From NCBI GenBank assembly GCA_021297815.1, contig JAJTGK010000010.1:1-61172 (forward strand): 61,172 nt of DNA, given 5' to 3'. Source of the stretch: Planctomycetaceae bacterium (lineage in GTDB: Bacteria; Planctomycetota; Phycisphaerae; Phycisphaerales; SM1A02). Position numbers and translations under genes: made by a program. Below are positions 1-8,134 of the stretch, in pieces. The first letter of the stretch is position 1, and each line of letters opens with the position of its first letter. Under the pieces are notes generated by a model. That model was given only the letters and a program-made list of their open reading frames with translations. It searched no databases and had not been told where the DNA came from.

Positions 1-742
1 AGCTGTCGCCTCTTCCGTGGCCGCGGTGCTCGAGATGCAGCGCCACACGCCAGTACCCCTGCTGCCGCTGCACGCGCAGGTAGCGCGAAAGCCTATCCGC
101 GTGATGATGCCGCACCAGCGAATGCGCCGCGAAACCGAGGCGCTCGCCCGACTCGAGCACGCGGAACGCGAGCTCCGCGTCCTGGCCCTTCAGGTAGCGC
201 TCGTCGAAACCCTGCAGCCGCTCGAGCGTGGCGCGGCGGTACACCACATTGAAGGTCGCGAGGAAATCGACCTCGTCGCCCATGCGCGCATGCCGCACCT
301 TGATCTCCTCGTGGATCAGCCGCTCGAGCAGCGTCGCGTCGGGCGCGATGTCGTAGCTGCCGCCTGCGCCGCCGAACGCCGCGCCGCCGCCAGCCCGCTC
401 GAGCGCGGGCAGAAGCGCGTCGAGCGCATCGGGCGCGGCCACGCAGTCGCTGTCCACGAACCATACGAGCGGCGTCGTGGCGGCGCGCCAGCCGATGTTG
501 CGCGCCGCGCCCGCGCCGCGCCCGCCGCTTGCAAGCACCTCGATGCCGCGCCGCTCTGCTTCGGCGCGCGTGCCATCGCGAGATCCGTCGTCGACAAGCA
601 CGATGCGCGCGAGCCGCGAGCCCGCGCGCCGCTCGACCGCGAGCGCCGCATCGAGGCAGGCCCCGATCGTGCGCATCGCGTCGCGCGCAGGGATCACGAG
701 CGTCACATCGCGTCGGTCCATCGTGCCGCCTTCATCGCCCAT
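1..742 (-). CDS. Family 2 glycosyltransferase (partial, runs off the window)
   Basis: The reading frame is open from an ATG at 742 to the left edge of the window, so about 247 residues of the N-terminal part are present and the C-terminus is missing. The protein opens with a beta strand typical of GT-A folds (VTLVIPARDA, about residues 13-22), has the nucleotide-sugar-binding VDDGSRDGT near residue 50 and a metal-binding-type FVDSDC near residue 86, all standard for GT2 enzymes that transfer a sugar from a nucleotide-sugar donor at the cytoplasmic face of the membrane. A second in-frame ATG lies at 721. The start overlaps the end of the upstream gene (stop at 732-734) by 11 bases, so the two are probably cotranscribed. 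Donor and acceptor cannot be told from sequence. The family call is firm. Confidence 0.85.
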   Translation of the reverse strand, partial: MGDEGGTMDRRDVTLVIPARDAMRTIGACLDAALAVERRAGSRLARIVLVDDGSRDGTRAEAERRGIEVLASGGRGAGAARNIGWRAATTPLVWFVDSDCVAAPDALDALLPALERAGGGAAFGGAGGSYDIAPDATLLERLIHEEIKVRHARMGDEVDFLATFNVVYRRATLERLQGFDERYLKGQDAELAFRVLESGERLGFAAHSLVRHHHADRLSRYLRVQRQQGYWRVALHLEHRGHGRGDS

Positions 743-2531
743 CGGACGGCGCCTCCTGAAGCGGTGAACGCCTCGACCGCGCCTCTGCAACTCCCGCCTC
801 GGCCGCGGCAAGCCTCGGGTCGACCGCAAGCGCCGCCTCGAACGCAGCCTCCGCGCCCGCGAAATCGCCTGCATCGAGCGCAGCCCGACCTGCGAGCACG
901 AGGTACCTCGCCTCGCTCGGCGCACGCTTCGCCGCGTTGCGATACGCCTGCGCCGCATCGGCATGCCGTCCAAGCGCACGCATCGCATCGCCGCGGAGTC
1001 CGTACACGCGCGCATCGGCCACCGTCGAGTTCGCCACCACATCGAGACGCGCGAGCGCCTGGTCCGCACGGCCCGCACGCATGTCGAGCACCGCGCGAAG
1101 GAACATCACATCGGGGTTTCCAGGCTGGATCTCCTCGGCGCGCGCGATGTCGGGCGCGGCAAGGTCGAACTCGCCGCGCGCCACGAGCAGCGAGGCGCGG
1201 TTCACGAAGCCGCGCGCATGCGCAGGCCGCCGCTCCACGACCTCGTCCCACAGCAGCACAGGGTCGCGATAGAGCGCGATCCTCGCCCGCGTCGCACTCG
1301 ATTCGAGGGCGATGGCCGCAAGCATCGCCGCCACGCACGCCGCCAGCACGCCCGTGCGCCGCGGCCATCCCACCAGTGCGGCCGCGCACGCGATCGCGAG
1401 CACGGCCAGCGGCAGATACATGCGCTGGTCCGCCGCGGGGTCGGCAAGCGGCACGATGCTCGTGGTCGGCGCAAGCAACGCAACAAACGCTACAGGAACG
1501 ACGGTCCACCACGCTCCGCGGCGCCATCCGACGACCGCGGCCACGGCAAGCGCCGCGAGCGTCGCGACCCCAAGCATCGGCATGAGCGACGGCGCGAGCG
1601 ACTCCGCGCCATGGTCGATCGACATTCTCGACGGGGCCACGCACATCGCGACATACAGCCCGACCGCCCGCACCTGTGACGCGGCGTACGACAGCGGCGT
1701 CGCATCGAGCACCCCTGCTCCGTACCCCGCAAGGCGGCCGTCGCCGCCGAACACGCCCTCGCCGATACCGAGCGAGAGCGGCAAGGCGATCAACACGAGG
1801 TTCGCGGCGTGCAATATCCAGCGCCGCTCGAGCGCCACGCGAAGCGAACCCGAGACCACGAACGCATCGACGGCGAGGAGCGCGATGGGCGCACCTGCCG
1901 CAGTCGGCTTCGAGAGCATCGCGAGCAGCGTGCCGCCCACGCATGCGGCCTTCATCCACACACGCCCAATTGCTGCGGCGCGCATCAACAGCAGCGCCGC
2001 GAGCAGCGTGAACAACGCGGCCAGCGACTCGGCGCGCTGGATCACATAGGTCGAGGCCGCCGTCGTGATCGGGTGCAACGCCCACAGCGCCGCCGCACCG
2101 AACGCCACGAGATCCGCGCGCGCCGCATCGGCGCCGATCGCACCGCGCGCGCGCAGCAGGTCGGCGCCGCGCCGCACGACGAGGTACACGAGCACCGCGA
2201 CAGCCGCATGAACCGCGAGGTTGACGAGGTGATAGCCCCACGGCTCGACGCCGCCCCACGCATGGTTCGCGGCAAGCGAGAGCTTGACGATGGGCCGCTG
2301 CGTGCCGAAGAGCCACGCAGCGCTCGCCTCGGGCACCGCGATGTCGCGCTCGCGCTCGACGATGTGCACGAGGTCGTCGAACACGAACCCCGCGTCGAGC
2401 GCGCCTCGATGCACCAGCGCGACCGCGGCCACCAGCAGCAGGCATCGCGGCCACGCCGACGGTGCGGCCTGTGCGGGTCGCGCGGGCAGGCTGCTCGTCT
2501 GGTTGGATGGCGAGTCGTCGGAGCCGCGCAT
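732..2531 (-). CDS. TMTC-like polytopic membrane protein with C-terminal TPR repeats
   Basis: A protein of about 600 residues. The first two thirds contain about ten hydrophobic segments. A luminal-type loop with FVFDDLVHIVE follows the first segment, and LWALHPI and YLPLAVL occur later; this pattern resembles eukaryotic TMTC proteins and their bacterial relatives, which are putative O-mannosyltransferases using lipid-linked sugar. The last third (about residues 430-590) is a row of TPR helices (HARGFVNRASLLVARGEFDLA and following), likely on the periplasmic side. The ATG at 2531 was chosen because the longer starts (2561, 2627) run into the divergent gene at 2560. It overlaps the next glycosyltransferase gene by 11 bases. 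Glycosyl transfer to protein is an inference from family resemblance and from the surrounding glycosyltransferase genes. Confidence 0.7.
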   Translation of the reverse strand: MRGSDDSPSNQTSSLPARPAQAAPSAWPRCLLLVAAVALVHRGALDAGFVFDDLVHIVERERDIAVPEASAAWLFGTQRPIVKLSLAANHAWGGVEPWGYHLVNLAVHAAVAVLVYLVVRRGADLLRARGAIGADAARADLVAFGAAALWALHPITTAASTYVIQRAESLAALFTLLAALLLMRAAAIGRVWMKAACVGGTLLAMLSKPTAAGAPIALLAVDAFVVSGSLRVALERRWILHAANLVLIALPLSLGIGEGVFGGDGRLAGYGAGVLDATPLSYAASQVRAVGLYVAMCVAPSRMSIDHGAESLAPSLMPMLGVATLAALAVAAVVGWRRGAWWTVVPVAFVALLAPTTSIVPLADPAADQRMYLPLAVLAIACAAALVGWPRRTGVLAACVAAMLAAIALESSATRARIALYRDPVLLWDEVVERRPAHARGFVNRASLLVARGEFDLAAPDIARAEEIQPGNPDVMFLRAVLDMRAGRADQALARLDVVANSTVADARVYGLRGDAMRALGRHADAAQAYRNAAKRAPSEARYLVLAGRAALDAGDFAGAEAAFEAALAVDPRLAAAEAGVAEARSRRSPLQEAPSDGR

Positions 2532-2559
2532 TTCCAGAAAGTCATGGTAGTGTGAGACC

Positions 2560-3291
2560 ATGCCGTCCGCGCCTGCAAGCGCCGATTCCAGCGTGCCTTC
2601 GATCGACCCAATGGTCGCGGAAGGCACCTGGGTCGTCGTGCCCGTCTACAACGAGGCGACGGCGATCGGCGGCGTGGTGGCCGAACTCAGGCGCACCTTC
2701 CCGAATGTGGTGTGCGTCGACGACGGAAGCACGGACGGCTCGTGGAAAGCCGTGCTTTCCGCCACGCCGCACGCGCTTCGCCACATGGTGAACCGCGGCC
2801 AGGGGGCCGCCATCCAGACAGGCACCGACTACGCCCTGCGGCGCGGCGCGCAGCGCATCGCGCACTTCGACGCCGACGGGCAGCACCGCGTCGAGGACCT
2901 CGTCACGCTCACCGAAGCCGTGGCGTCGGGAACCTGCGATATCGCCCTCGGCGACCGATTCTCGGGCGATGCCGCGGCGGTCCCTGCCGCGCGGCGCGCG
3001 CTGCTGCGAGCGGCCGTCGCGTTCCACCGCCTGACGAGCGGCATCGCGCTCAACGATGTGCACAACGGGCTGCGCGTCCTTTCGCGCCGCGCCGCCGAGC
3101 GCATCGAGATCACCGCCGACCGCATGGCGCACGCCAGCGAGATCATCGACCTCATCGCCGAAAGCGGCCTTGTCTACCGCGAGCTGCCCGTGCGCATCCG
3201 ATACACCGACTATTCCCGCGCCAAAGGCCAGTCGTGGGCAGGTGGCTTCCGCATCATCTTCCACTACCTTGTCGGCAGGATCCTCGGATGA
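2560..3291 (+). CDS. Family 2 glycosyltransferase, polyprenyl-phosphate sugar synthase type
   Basis: At 243 residues it matches the length of the soluble catalytic domain of dolichyl/polyprenyl-phosphate mannose or glucose synthases (DPM1/GtrB group). VVVPVYNEA opens the GT-A fold, VDDGSTDGS (about residue 54) binds the nucleotide, and FDADGQH (about residue 105) is the DXD-like metal site followed by the helix typical of this group. It would move a sugar from a nucleotide donor to undecaprenyl phosphate, giving the lipid-linked donor that the divergent TMTC-like membrane protein could use. No strong ribosome-binding site precedes the ATG at 2560; a second ATG at 2611 sits closer to the first strand and is a real alternative. 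The stop overlaps the next start (ATGA at 3288). Confidence 0.85.
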   Translation: MPSAPASADSSVPSIDPMVAEGTWVVVPVYNEATAIGGVVAELRRTFPNVVCVDDGSTDGSWKAVLSATPHALRHMVNRGQGAAIQTGTDYALRRGAQRIAHFDADGQHRVEDLVTLTEAVASGTCDIALGDRFSGDAAAVPAARRALLRAAVAFHRLTSGIALNDVHNGLRVLSRRAAERIEITADRMAHASEIIDLIAESGLVYRELPVRIRYTDYSRAKGQSWAGGFRIIFHYLVGRILG

Positions 3292-3653
3292 CGCCGTTCC
3301 AGATCATCCTCGTCGCCGTGCTCTCGCTGGTCGCGCTCGCGACCGTGGCGCTCGCGATGCGCGGCTCGATCGGCCGTCTCGCGGGGGTCGGCTGGCTTGC
3401 GGTAACGGGCGCGGGCATCGTGTTCGCGATCCGCCCGAACTGGACGACCGACATCGCGCATCTCCTCGGCATCAGCCGCGGCACCGACCTCCTGCTCTAC
3501 CTGCTCGTGCTGGCCGTGCTGCAGGGCTTCCTGCTGATCTACCTGAAGCTGCGGCGCGTGCGGCGCGAGCTCACGCTGCTCGTGCGCGAGCTCGCGATCC
3601 GCGAGGCGGAGCGGCGTGGCGACGGCGGTGCCGGCGACACGGAGCGACGATGA
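3288..3653 (+). CDS. DUF2304 small membrane protein
   Basis: A 121-residue protein with three hydrophobic segments (about residues 5-22, 30-48 and 66-88) and a charged, arginine-rich C-terminal helix, matching DUF2304 proteins in size and layout. Members are usually encoded directly after a DPM1-like glycosyltransferase, as here, and are presumed to anchor or regulate that enzyme at the membrane. The ATG overlaps the preceding stop in ATGA and its own TGA overlaps the next ATG at 3650, so translation is probably coupled in this run of genes. The biochemical role of the family is unknown. Confidence 0.75.
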   Translation: MTPFQIILVAVLSLVALATVALAMRGSIGRLAGVGWLAVTGAGIVFAIRPNWTTDIAHLLGISRGTDLLLYLLVLAVLQGFLLIYLKLRRVRRELTLLVRELAIREAERRGDGGAGDTERR

Positions 3654-4729
3654 CCGATGCACGCGACGCGCCAGAGGCGAGCGTCGTGGTCGCCGCGTGC
3701 AACCGCCGCGAGAAGACGCTCGCATGCATGCGCGCGCTTGTCGCACAGACGCACCGCGCCTACGAGATCATCATGGTCGACGACGGCTCGACCGACGGCA
3801 CGCCCGACGCGGTCGAGGAACTCGCGCGCACCGCGCGCGTGCCGCTGCGCGTGCTGCGCAACGGCCGCAACATGGGCGCGAATCCCAGCAGGAACCGAGG
3901 CGTGCGCGAGGCGCGCGGAGCGCTCGTCGCGTTCATCGACTCCGACTGCTACGCCGACGCCGAGTGGCTTGCAAGGCTCACGGCGCCGTTCGCCGACGCG
4001 CGCGTGGGCGCGGTGACGGGCCTCGTCGACGACACGCCCGCGACCAACGCATGGGAACTCGCCTTTCGCGGCACGCACCGCCTGCCGCGGCGCGGGCCCG
4101 TGGGGCGCGTCGTCATCGGAAACCTCTGCGTGCGCCGCGCGCTGCTTGCAGCCCACGCGCTCGACGAGTCGCGACCCACGCGGCGCCTCGTCGACGGCTC
4201 GCCCGACCTCGCGATCTCGGCGCGTTCCGACGAGGAAGGCCTGAACCTCGCGCTGCGCGCCGCGGGCTGGAAGGTGCTCGCCGAGCCGTCGGCACGCGCG
4301 GTGCACGACCATCCGTATTCGTTCCGCAGCCTGATGCGCCAGGCGTGGTTCGGCGGCCAGTCTGCGGCGGAACTCGTGTGGAAGTACAGGCTCGGCCCGC
4401 GCAAGGACCTGGCGCCGATCGCGCTCTTCGACGCCACGCTTGTGGCAGCGCTCATCGCGTGGCCGTTCGTGTCGCCGCTCGTATTCCTTGCGCCGCTCGC
4501 GGCGCTCGTTCCGCCTGTCGCGGCGATCTCGTACAACGAACTGCGCAACAAGGGCAAGACGCCCCTTGAACTCCTGCGCTCTGCACCCGCGCTGGCCGTC
4601 TACTACCAGGTCCGTCTCGCGGGCTACGCGCGGCGGCGCGTGGAACTGCTGTTCGGCCGGCGCACGATTGCGCGAGTCGCGCGCGACGAACTCGCGCGCG
4701 TGCTTCCGCGGCCCGAGGATCTCGCATGA
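3650..4729 (+). CDS. Family 2 glycosyltransferase
   Basis: A 359-residue GT2 enzyme. SVVVAACNRREKTLACMRAL (residues 10-29) is the first strand and helix; VDDGSTDGTPDAVEEL (about 43-58) binds the nucleotide; IDSDCYADAEWL (about 91-102) is the metal site. Residues after about 255 hold two hydrophobic segments, suggesting membrane attachment, as in rhamnosyl- and galactosyl-type transferases. It starts in ATGA overlap with the DUF2304 gene and ends in ATGA overlap with the flippase gene, so it belongs to one transcription unit with 2560-7435. The sugar added is not predictable. Confidence 0.85.
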   Translation: MTDARDAPEASVVVAACNRREKTLACMRALVAQTHRAYEIIMVDDGSTDGTPDAVEELARTARVPLRVLRNGRNMGANPSRNRGVREARGALVAFIDSDCYADAEWLARLTAPFADARVGAVTGLVDDTPATNAWELAFRGTHRLPRRGPVGRVVIGNLCVRRALLAAHALDESRPTRRLVDGSPDLAISARSDEEGLNLALRAAGWKVLAEPSARAVHDHPYSFRSLMRQAWFGGQSAAELVWKYRLGPRKDLAPIALFDATLVAALIAWPFVSPLVFLAPLAALVPPVAAISYNELRNKGKTPLELLRSAPALAVYYQVRLAGYARRRVELLFGRRTIARVARDELARVLPRPEDLA

Positions 4730-6219
4730 TGTCGCCGCGCGCACAGGACCACGCGCATCTCGCGCGGCGCACCACGCGTGGCGCTGCAACCATGCTGGCC
4801 GCGCGCTTCGCGAGCGCGCTTGCAGGTCTCGGCGCCACCGCCGTCCTCGCGCGCTTCATCTCGCCCGAGGAGTACGGGCTGGTCGCCATGGTGCTTGCGG
4901 CGATGGCGCTCGCGCGTGCCTTCGAGGAAGTCGGCCTTGGCGACGCGATGGTCCAGCGCACCGAGGTCACGGGCGCACAGATGTCGTCGCTCTTCTGGCT
5001 GAACACGCTGAGCGGCGCGCTGCTCGCGCTCGTGTTCGCGCTGGGTGCGCCGCTTCTCGCGACGATCCTCGGAGAAGCGGACCTCGCGCCGTTCGCGCGT
5101 GCGCTCGCGCCGCTCTTCCTGCTGTCGGCGCTCGGCGCGCAGCACCGCGCCTGGCTGCGCAGGCATCTCTCGTTCCGCGCGCTCGCGCTCGCAGCGTCGG
5201 GATCGGTGCTCGTGGGCGCCCTCGCGGGCATCGTGGCGGCGTTCGCAGGACTCGGGCCGTGGGCGCTCGTGGTGCAGCAGCTCGCGGCCGCGACCACGCT
5301 GCTCGCCGCAACCTGGGCGGCTTCGGGCCTGAGGCCCTCGCGGCCCGCGCTCGCCGAAGGACTTCGACCGCTGCTCGCCTACGGCGTCTCGCACACGGGC
5401 ACGCAGCTCGTCACTGCGGCGAGCCGCAACATCGACACGATCCTGCTCGGTCGCGTCGCAGGCCCCGCGATCGCGGGCGTGTACGACCGCGCGTTCCGCA
5501 CCATGGCGCTGCCTGCCACGCAGCTCAACCAGCCGGTGGCGAGTGCCGTCGTGCCCGCGCTCGCGCGGCTTCAGAACGACCCCGAGGGCTACCGCAGGCT
5601 CTATCGCGGCGCGATCGAATGCGCGGCGTCGATCGCGTTTCCCGCCGCGGTGTTCACCTTCGCCGCGGCGCCTGCGATCGTCGGCACGCTGCTTGGCGCG
5701 CAGTGGAGCGATGCCGCGCCGATCCTGCGCGCGCTTGCGCCGTGCGGACTCATGATGTCGCTCAACGCAGGCACCGCGTGGGCCTACCAGTCGCTTGGCC
5801 ACACGCGGCGGCAGCTGCAATGGACGATCCTCGGCTCGAGCGTCGCGATCGTGGCGATCGTCTGCGGCCTGCCGTGGGGCGCGCTCGGCGTCGCGATCGG
5901 GCTGAGCGCGGCGCGCGTGGCGATGCGGCCGTTCGGTGTCCTGTACTGCTTCCGCGGCACCTTCCTGAGCTCGCGCGACCTGATCGAGCCTTCGTGGCGG
6001 CCTGCGTGCGCGGCGGTCGTCGCGGGCGCGGCGGCGTACATCGTCGATCCCACGCAGCTTTCCGCACCGCTCCGACTCTGCGTGCAGATGTCGGTGTTCG
6101 TATTCGTCGCGCTTGCATCGATGGCGCTGATTCCTGGCGGCCTCGCGCGGCTTCGCGCCTCGCGCGCCATCGTGGCCTCGCTGCGCGCGCCGCGCACGGA
6201 GGCGACGCATGCCAATTGA
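4726..6219 (+). CDS. Wzx-type oligosaccharide flippase (polysaccharide biosynthesis protein)
   Basis: A 497-residue protein with about 12-14 hydrophobic segments spread over its whole length and few charged residues, the form of MOP-superfamily flippases (Wzx/RfbX, WzxC) that move lipid-linked oligosaccharides across the inner membrane. The N-terminal region (RRTTRGAATMLAARFASALA) and the glycine/proline-poor helices match that family. It is encoded between two glycosyltransferases with a 4-base overlap upstream and an 11-base overlap downstream, the usual context. Two ATG codons lie in a row at the start (4726 and 4729). The class is clear; the exact glycan is not. Confidence 0.88.
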   Translation: MMSPRAQDHAHLARRTTRGAATMLAARFASALAGLGATAVLARFISPEEYGLVAMVLAAMALARAFEEVGLGDAMVQRTEVTGAQMSSLFWLNTLSGALLALVFALGAPLLATILGEADLAPFARALAPLFLLSALGAQHRAWLRRHLSFRALALAASGSVLVGALAGIVAAFAGLGPWALVVQQLAAATTLLAATWAASGLRPSRPALAEGLRPLLAYGVSHTGTQLVTAASRNIDTILLGRVAGPAIAGVYDRAFRTMALPATQLNQPVASAVVPALARLQNDPEGYRRLYRGAIECAASIAFPAAVFTFAAAPAIVGTLLGAQWSDAAPILRALAPCGLMMSLNAGTAWAYQSLGHTRRQLQWTILGSSVAIVAIVCGLPWGALGVAIGLSAARVAMRPFGVLYCFRGTFLSSRDLIEPSWRPACAAVVAGAAAYIVDPTQLSAPLRLCVQMSVFVFVALASMALIPGGLARLRASRAIVASLRAPRTEATHAN

Positions 6220-7435
6220 CGGGCCCGCGCTGCGCATTCTCGTCATCGCGAGCCGCTTCCCGCTCGCCTCCGAGACCTTCGTCCGCGCGCAATGCGCGGC
6301 GCTCGTGCGCGCGGGGCACGAGGTCGACATCCTCTCGCTCTCGCAGGGCGACGGCGCGTGGAGCGCGGGCGACCTTGCCGCGGAGCTCCCTGCGCGCACG
6401 CGCTGCGCGCATCTCGAGCAGCCCGCCGTGCAGCGCATCGCGCTTGCACCGCTGCGCGCCGCGGCGTTCGCACGGCACGGCGTACTCGCAGCGCTGCGCA
6501 CGCTCGACCCGCGCCTCGGCTGGCGCTCGCGCAGCGGGCAGCTGGCAGCCATCGCGCATGCCCTGGCCGCACCGCGCCGCGTCGATCTCGTGCTTGCACA
6601 ATTCGGGCCGGCGGGCCTCGTCGCGATCGAGATGCGCCGCGCGGGCCTCGTGCACGGCCCGATCGCGACGGCGTTCTACGGCTTCGATCTCACGCGCGCG
6701 CTGCGTCGCTCGCCCGAGATCTACCGTGCGCTCTACGAAGAGGCGGTGCTCCTGCTACCGAACTCGCAGCATCTGGCGGGAATCCTGCAGGCAAACGGCG
6801 CGCCTGCGTCGAAGACATTCGTGCATCGCCTTGGCATCGAGCTCTCGCGGTTTCCCGCGGTCGACCGCCACGCACGCACTTCCCCGCCGATCGCGCTCGC
6901 CGTCGGAAGGTTCGTCGAGAAGAAGGGGTTCGAGCACGCGATCCGCGCCGTCGCGGCCGCAGGCGAGGCATCGACCTTCCGCCTGAGGCTGATCGGCGAT
7001 GGCCCGCTCCGACCACGGCTCGAGCAGCTCGTGCACGATCTTGGCGTGGCGCACCGCGTCGAGTTCGCAGGCTGGCGCACGCACGAGGAGGTCGCACGCG
7101 AGATGACCGCGGCCGATGCGCTGCTCGCGCCAAGCGTCGTCGCCAGCGACGGCGACATGGAGGGCCTGCCGCTCGTCGTCATCGAGGCGCTTGCGACGGG
7201 CATGCCCGTGATCGCGTCGCGGCATGGCGGCATTCCCGAGCTCGTCGCCGACGGCACGAACGGCATCCTCTGCGACGAGCGCGACGAACACGCGCTGGCC
7301 GCGGCGCTCGTCGCGCTTTCCGACCGCGACACCCGGATCGCGCTCGGACGAAACGCGCGCGCCGCCGTCGAGCGCGACTTCTCCGCCGATCTCCTCGCGA
7401 CACGACTTGTCGCGATGGCGCGCGCGCTCGGCTGA
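6209..7435 (+). CDS. Family 4 glycosyltransferase (GT-B fold)
   Basis: A 408-residue protein with a Rossmann-like N-terminal half (LRILVIASRFPLASETFVRA, similar to colanic-acid WcaL-type enzymes) and a conserved GT4 C-terminal half: AVGRFVEKKGFEHAIRA (about residues 230-246), then PSVVASDGDMEGLPLVVIEA (about 308-327), holding the glutamates that bind the donor ribose and phosphates. It overlaps the flippase gene by 11 bases and ends immediately before the convergent epimerase gene, closing the cluster. It is a retaining glycosyltransferase using a nucleotide-sugar donor, probably completing the repeat unit before export. Confidence 0.88.
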   Translation: MPIDGPALRILVIASRFPLASETFVRAQCAALVRAGHEVDILSLSQGDGAWSAGDLAAELPARTRCAHLEQPAVQRIALAPLRAAAFARHGVLAALRTLDPRLGWRSRSGQLAAIAHALAAPRRVDLVLAQFGPAGLVAIEMRRAGLVHGPIATAFYGFDLTRALRRSPEIYRALYEEAVLLLPNSQHLAGILQANGAPASKTFVHRLGIELSRFPAVDRHARTSPPIALAVGRFVEKKGFEHAIRAVAAAGEASTFRLRLIGDGPLRPRLEQLVHDLGVAHRVEFAGWRTHEEVAREMTAADALLAPSVVASDGDMEGLPLVVIEALATGMPVIASRHGGIPELVADGTNGILCDERDEHALAAALVALSDRDTRIALGRNARAAVERDFSADLLATRLVAMARALG

Positions 7436-8086
7436 TCACCGCGCCACGAACGCAGGCGGCCCGCCGATCGGCACCACCTCGACGCGGCCGACGCGATCCA
7501 CGCCCGCTCGCGCGAAGCCTGCCTTGGGCGCCACCATGGTCGCCGTGACCGTCGCGCGCACGCACTCGGGCATGGCTTCGCCCGTGTCGCAGTCCATCCC
7601 GCTCGGCAGGTCGATGCTGAGAACAGGCGCTCCGCTCGCATTGATCCACCGCACGAACGCAAGCGCATCGCCTTCGAGCGGCCGATCGAGGCCCGTGCCG
7701 AAGAGCGCATCGACGACGAGTTCGCCGCCATTCGCCGTGGTTTCGGCGCGAAAGCGCTCCATCGGCACCCCTGCGTTCCGCGCGCGCGCGCGCATGATCG
7801 CCGCATCGCACCCCTCGCGCGGTTCTCCAAGGAAGACGACGCGCACCTCGTGCCCGTCATGGCGCAGGAGTTCGGCGACCCGATATCCGTCGCCACCGTT
7901 CTGGCCCGATCCACACGCCACGGTGATGCGCGCGCCGGCCGCGCCACGGAGCATTCCACGCGCGATCCGCGCCACGCCATCCGCCGCGCGCTCCATCAGA
8001 GCGACGCCGGGAATGCGGAGCACCCGCATGCAGTGCGCGTCGTAGGCGCGCGCATCGCGTCTGGTGAAGGCAATCGGTGCGTCCAT
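7436..8086 (-). CDS. nnrE: NAD(P)H-hydrate epimerase (YjeF N-terminal domain only)
   Basis: A 216-residue protein covering the YjeF_N fold. ACGSGQNGGDGYRVA (about residues 58-72) is the substrate loop; VVDALFGTGLDRPLEG and SIDLPSGMDCDTGE carry the catalytic aspartate region and the cofactor-contact motif. It interconverts the R and S forms of hydrated NAD(P)H so that a dehydratase can repair the S form. In many bacteria it is fused to the dehydratase NnrD; here the C-terminal kinase-like domain is absent and no partner is nearby. The gene ends against the glycosyltransferase stop and is divergent from the lipoprotein at 8135, with less than 50 bases for both promoters. Confidence 0.88.
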   Translation of the reverse strand: MDAPIAFTRRDARAYDAHCMRVLRIPGVALMERAADGVARIARGMLRGAAGARITVACGSGQNGGDGYRVAELLRHDGHEVRVVFLGEPREGCDAAIMRARARNAGVPMERFRAETTANGGELVVDALFGTGLDRPLEGDALAFVRWINASGAPVLSIDLPSGMDCDTGEAMPECVRATVTATMVAPKAGFARAGVDRVGRVEVVPIGGPPAFVAR

Positions 8087-8134
8087 GCGTCGTTGCACGG
8101 TACGATGATCGTCCCGCGCCGACAACGCATGCAC

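Noticed and set aside
93-651. Minus-strand short frames of 123 and 111 residues at the left edge
   Set aside because: They are out-of-frame with the glycosyltransferase that runs off the window edge, which carries the GT2 motifs.
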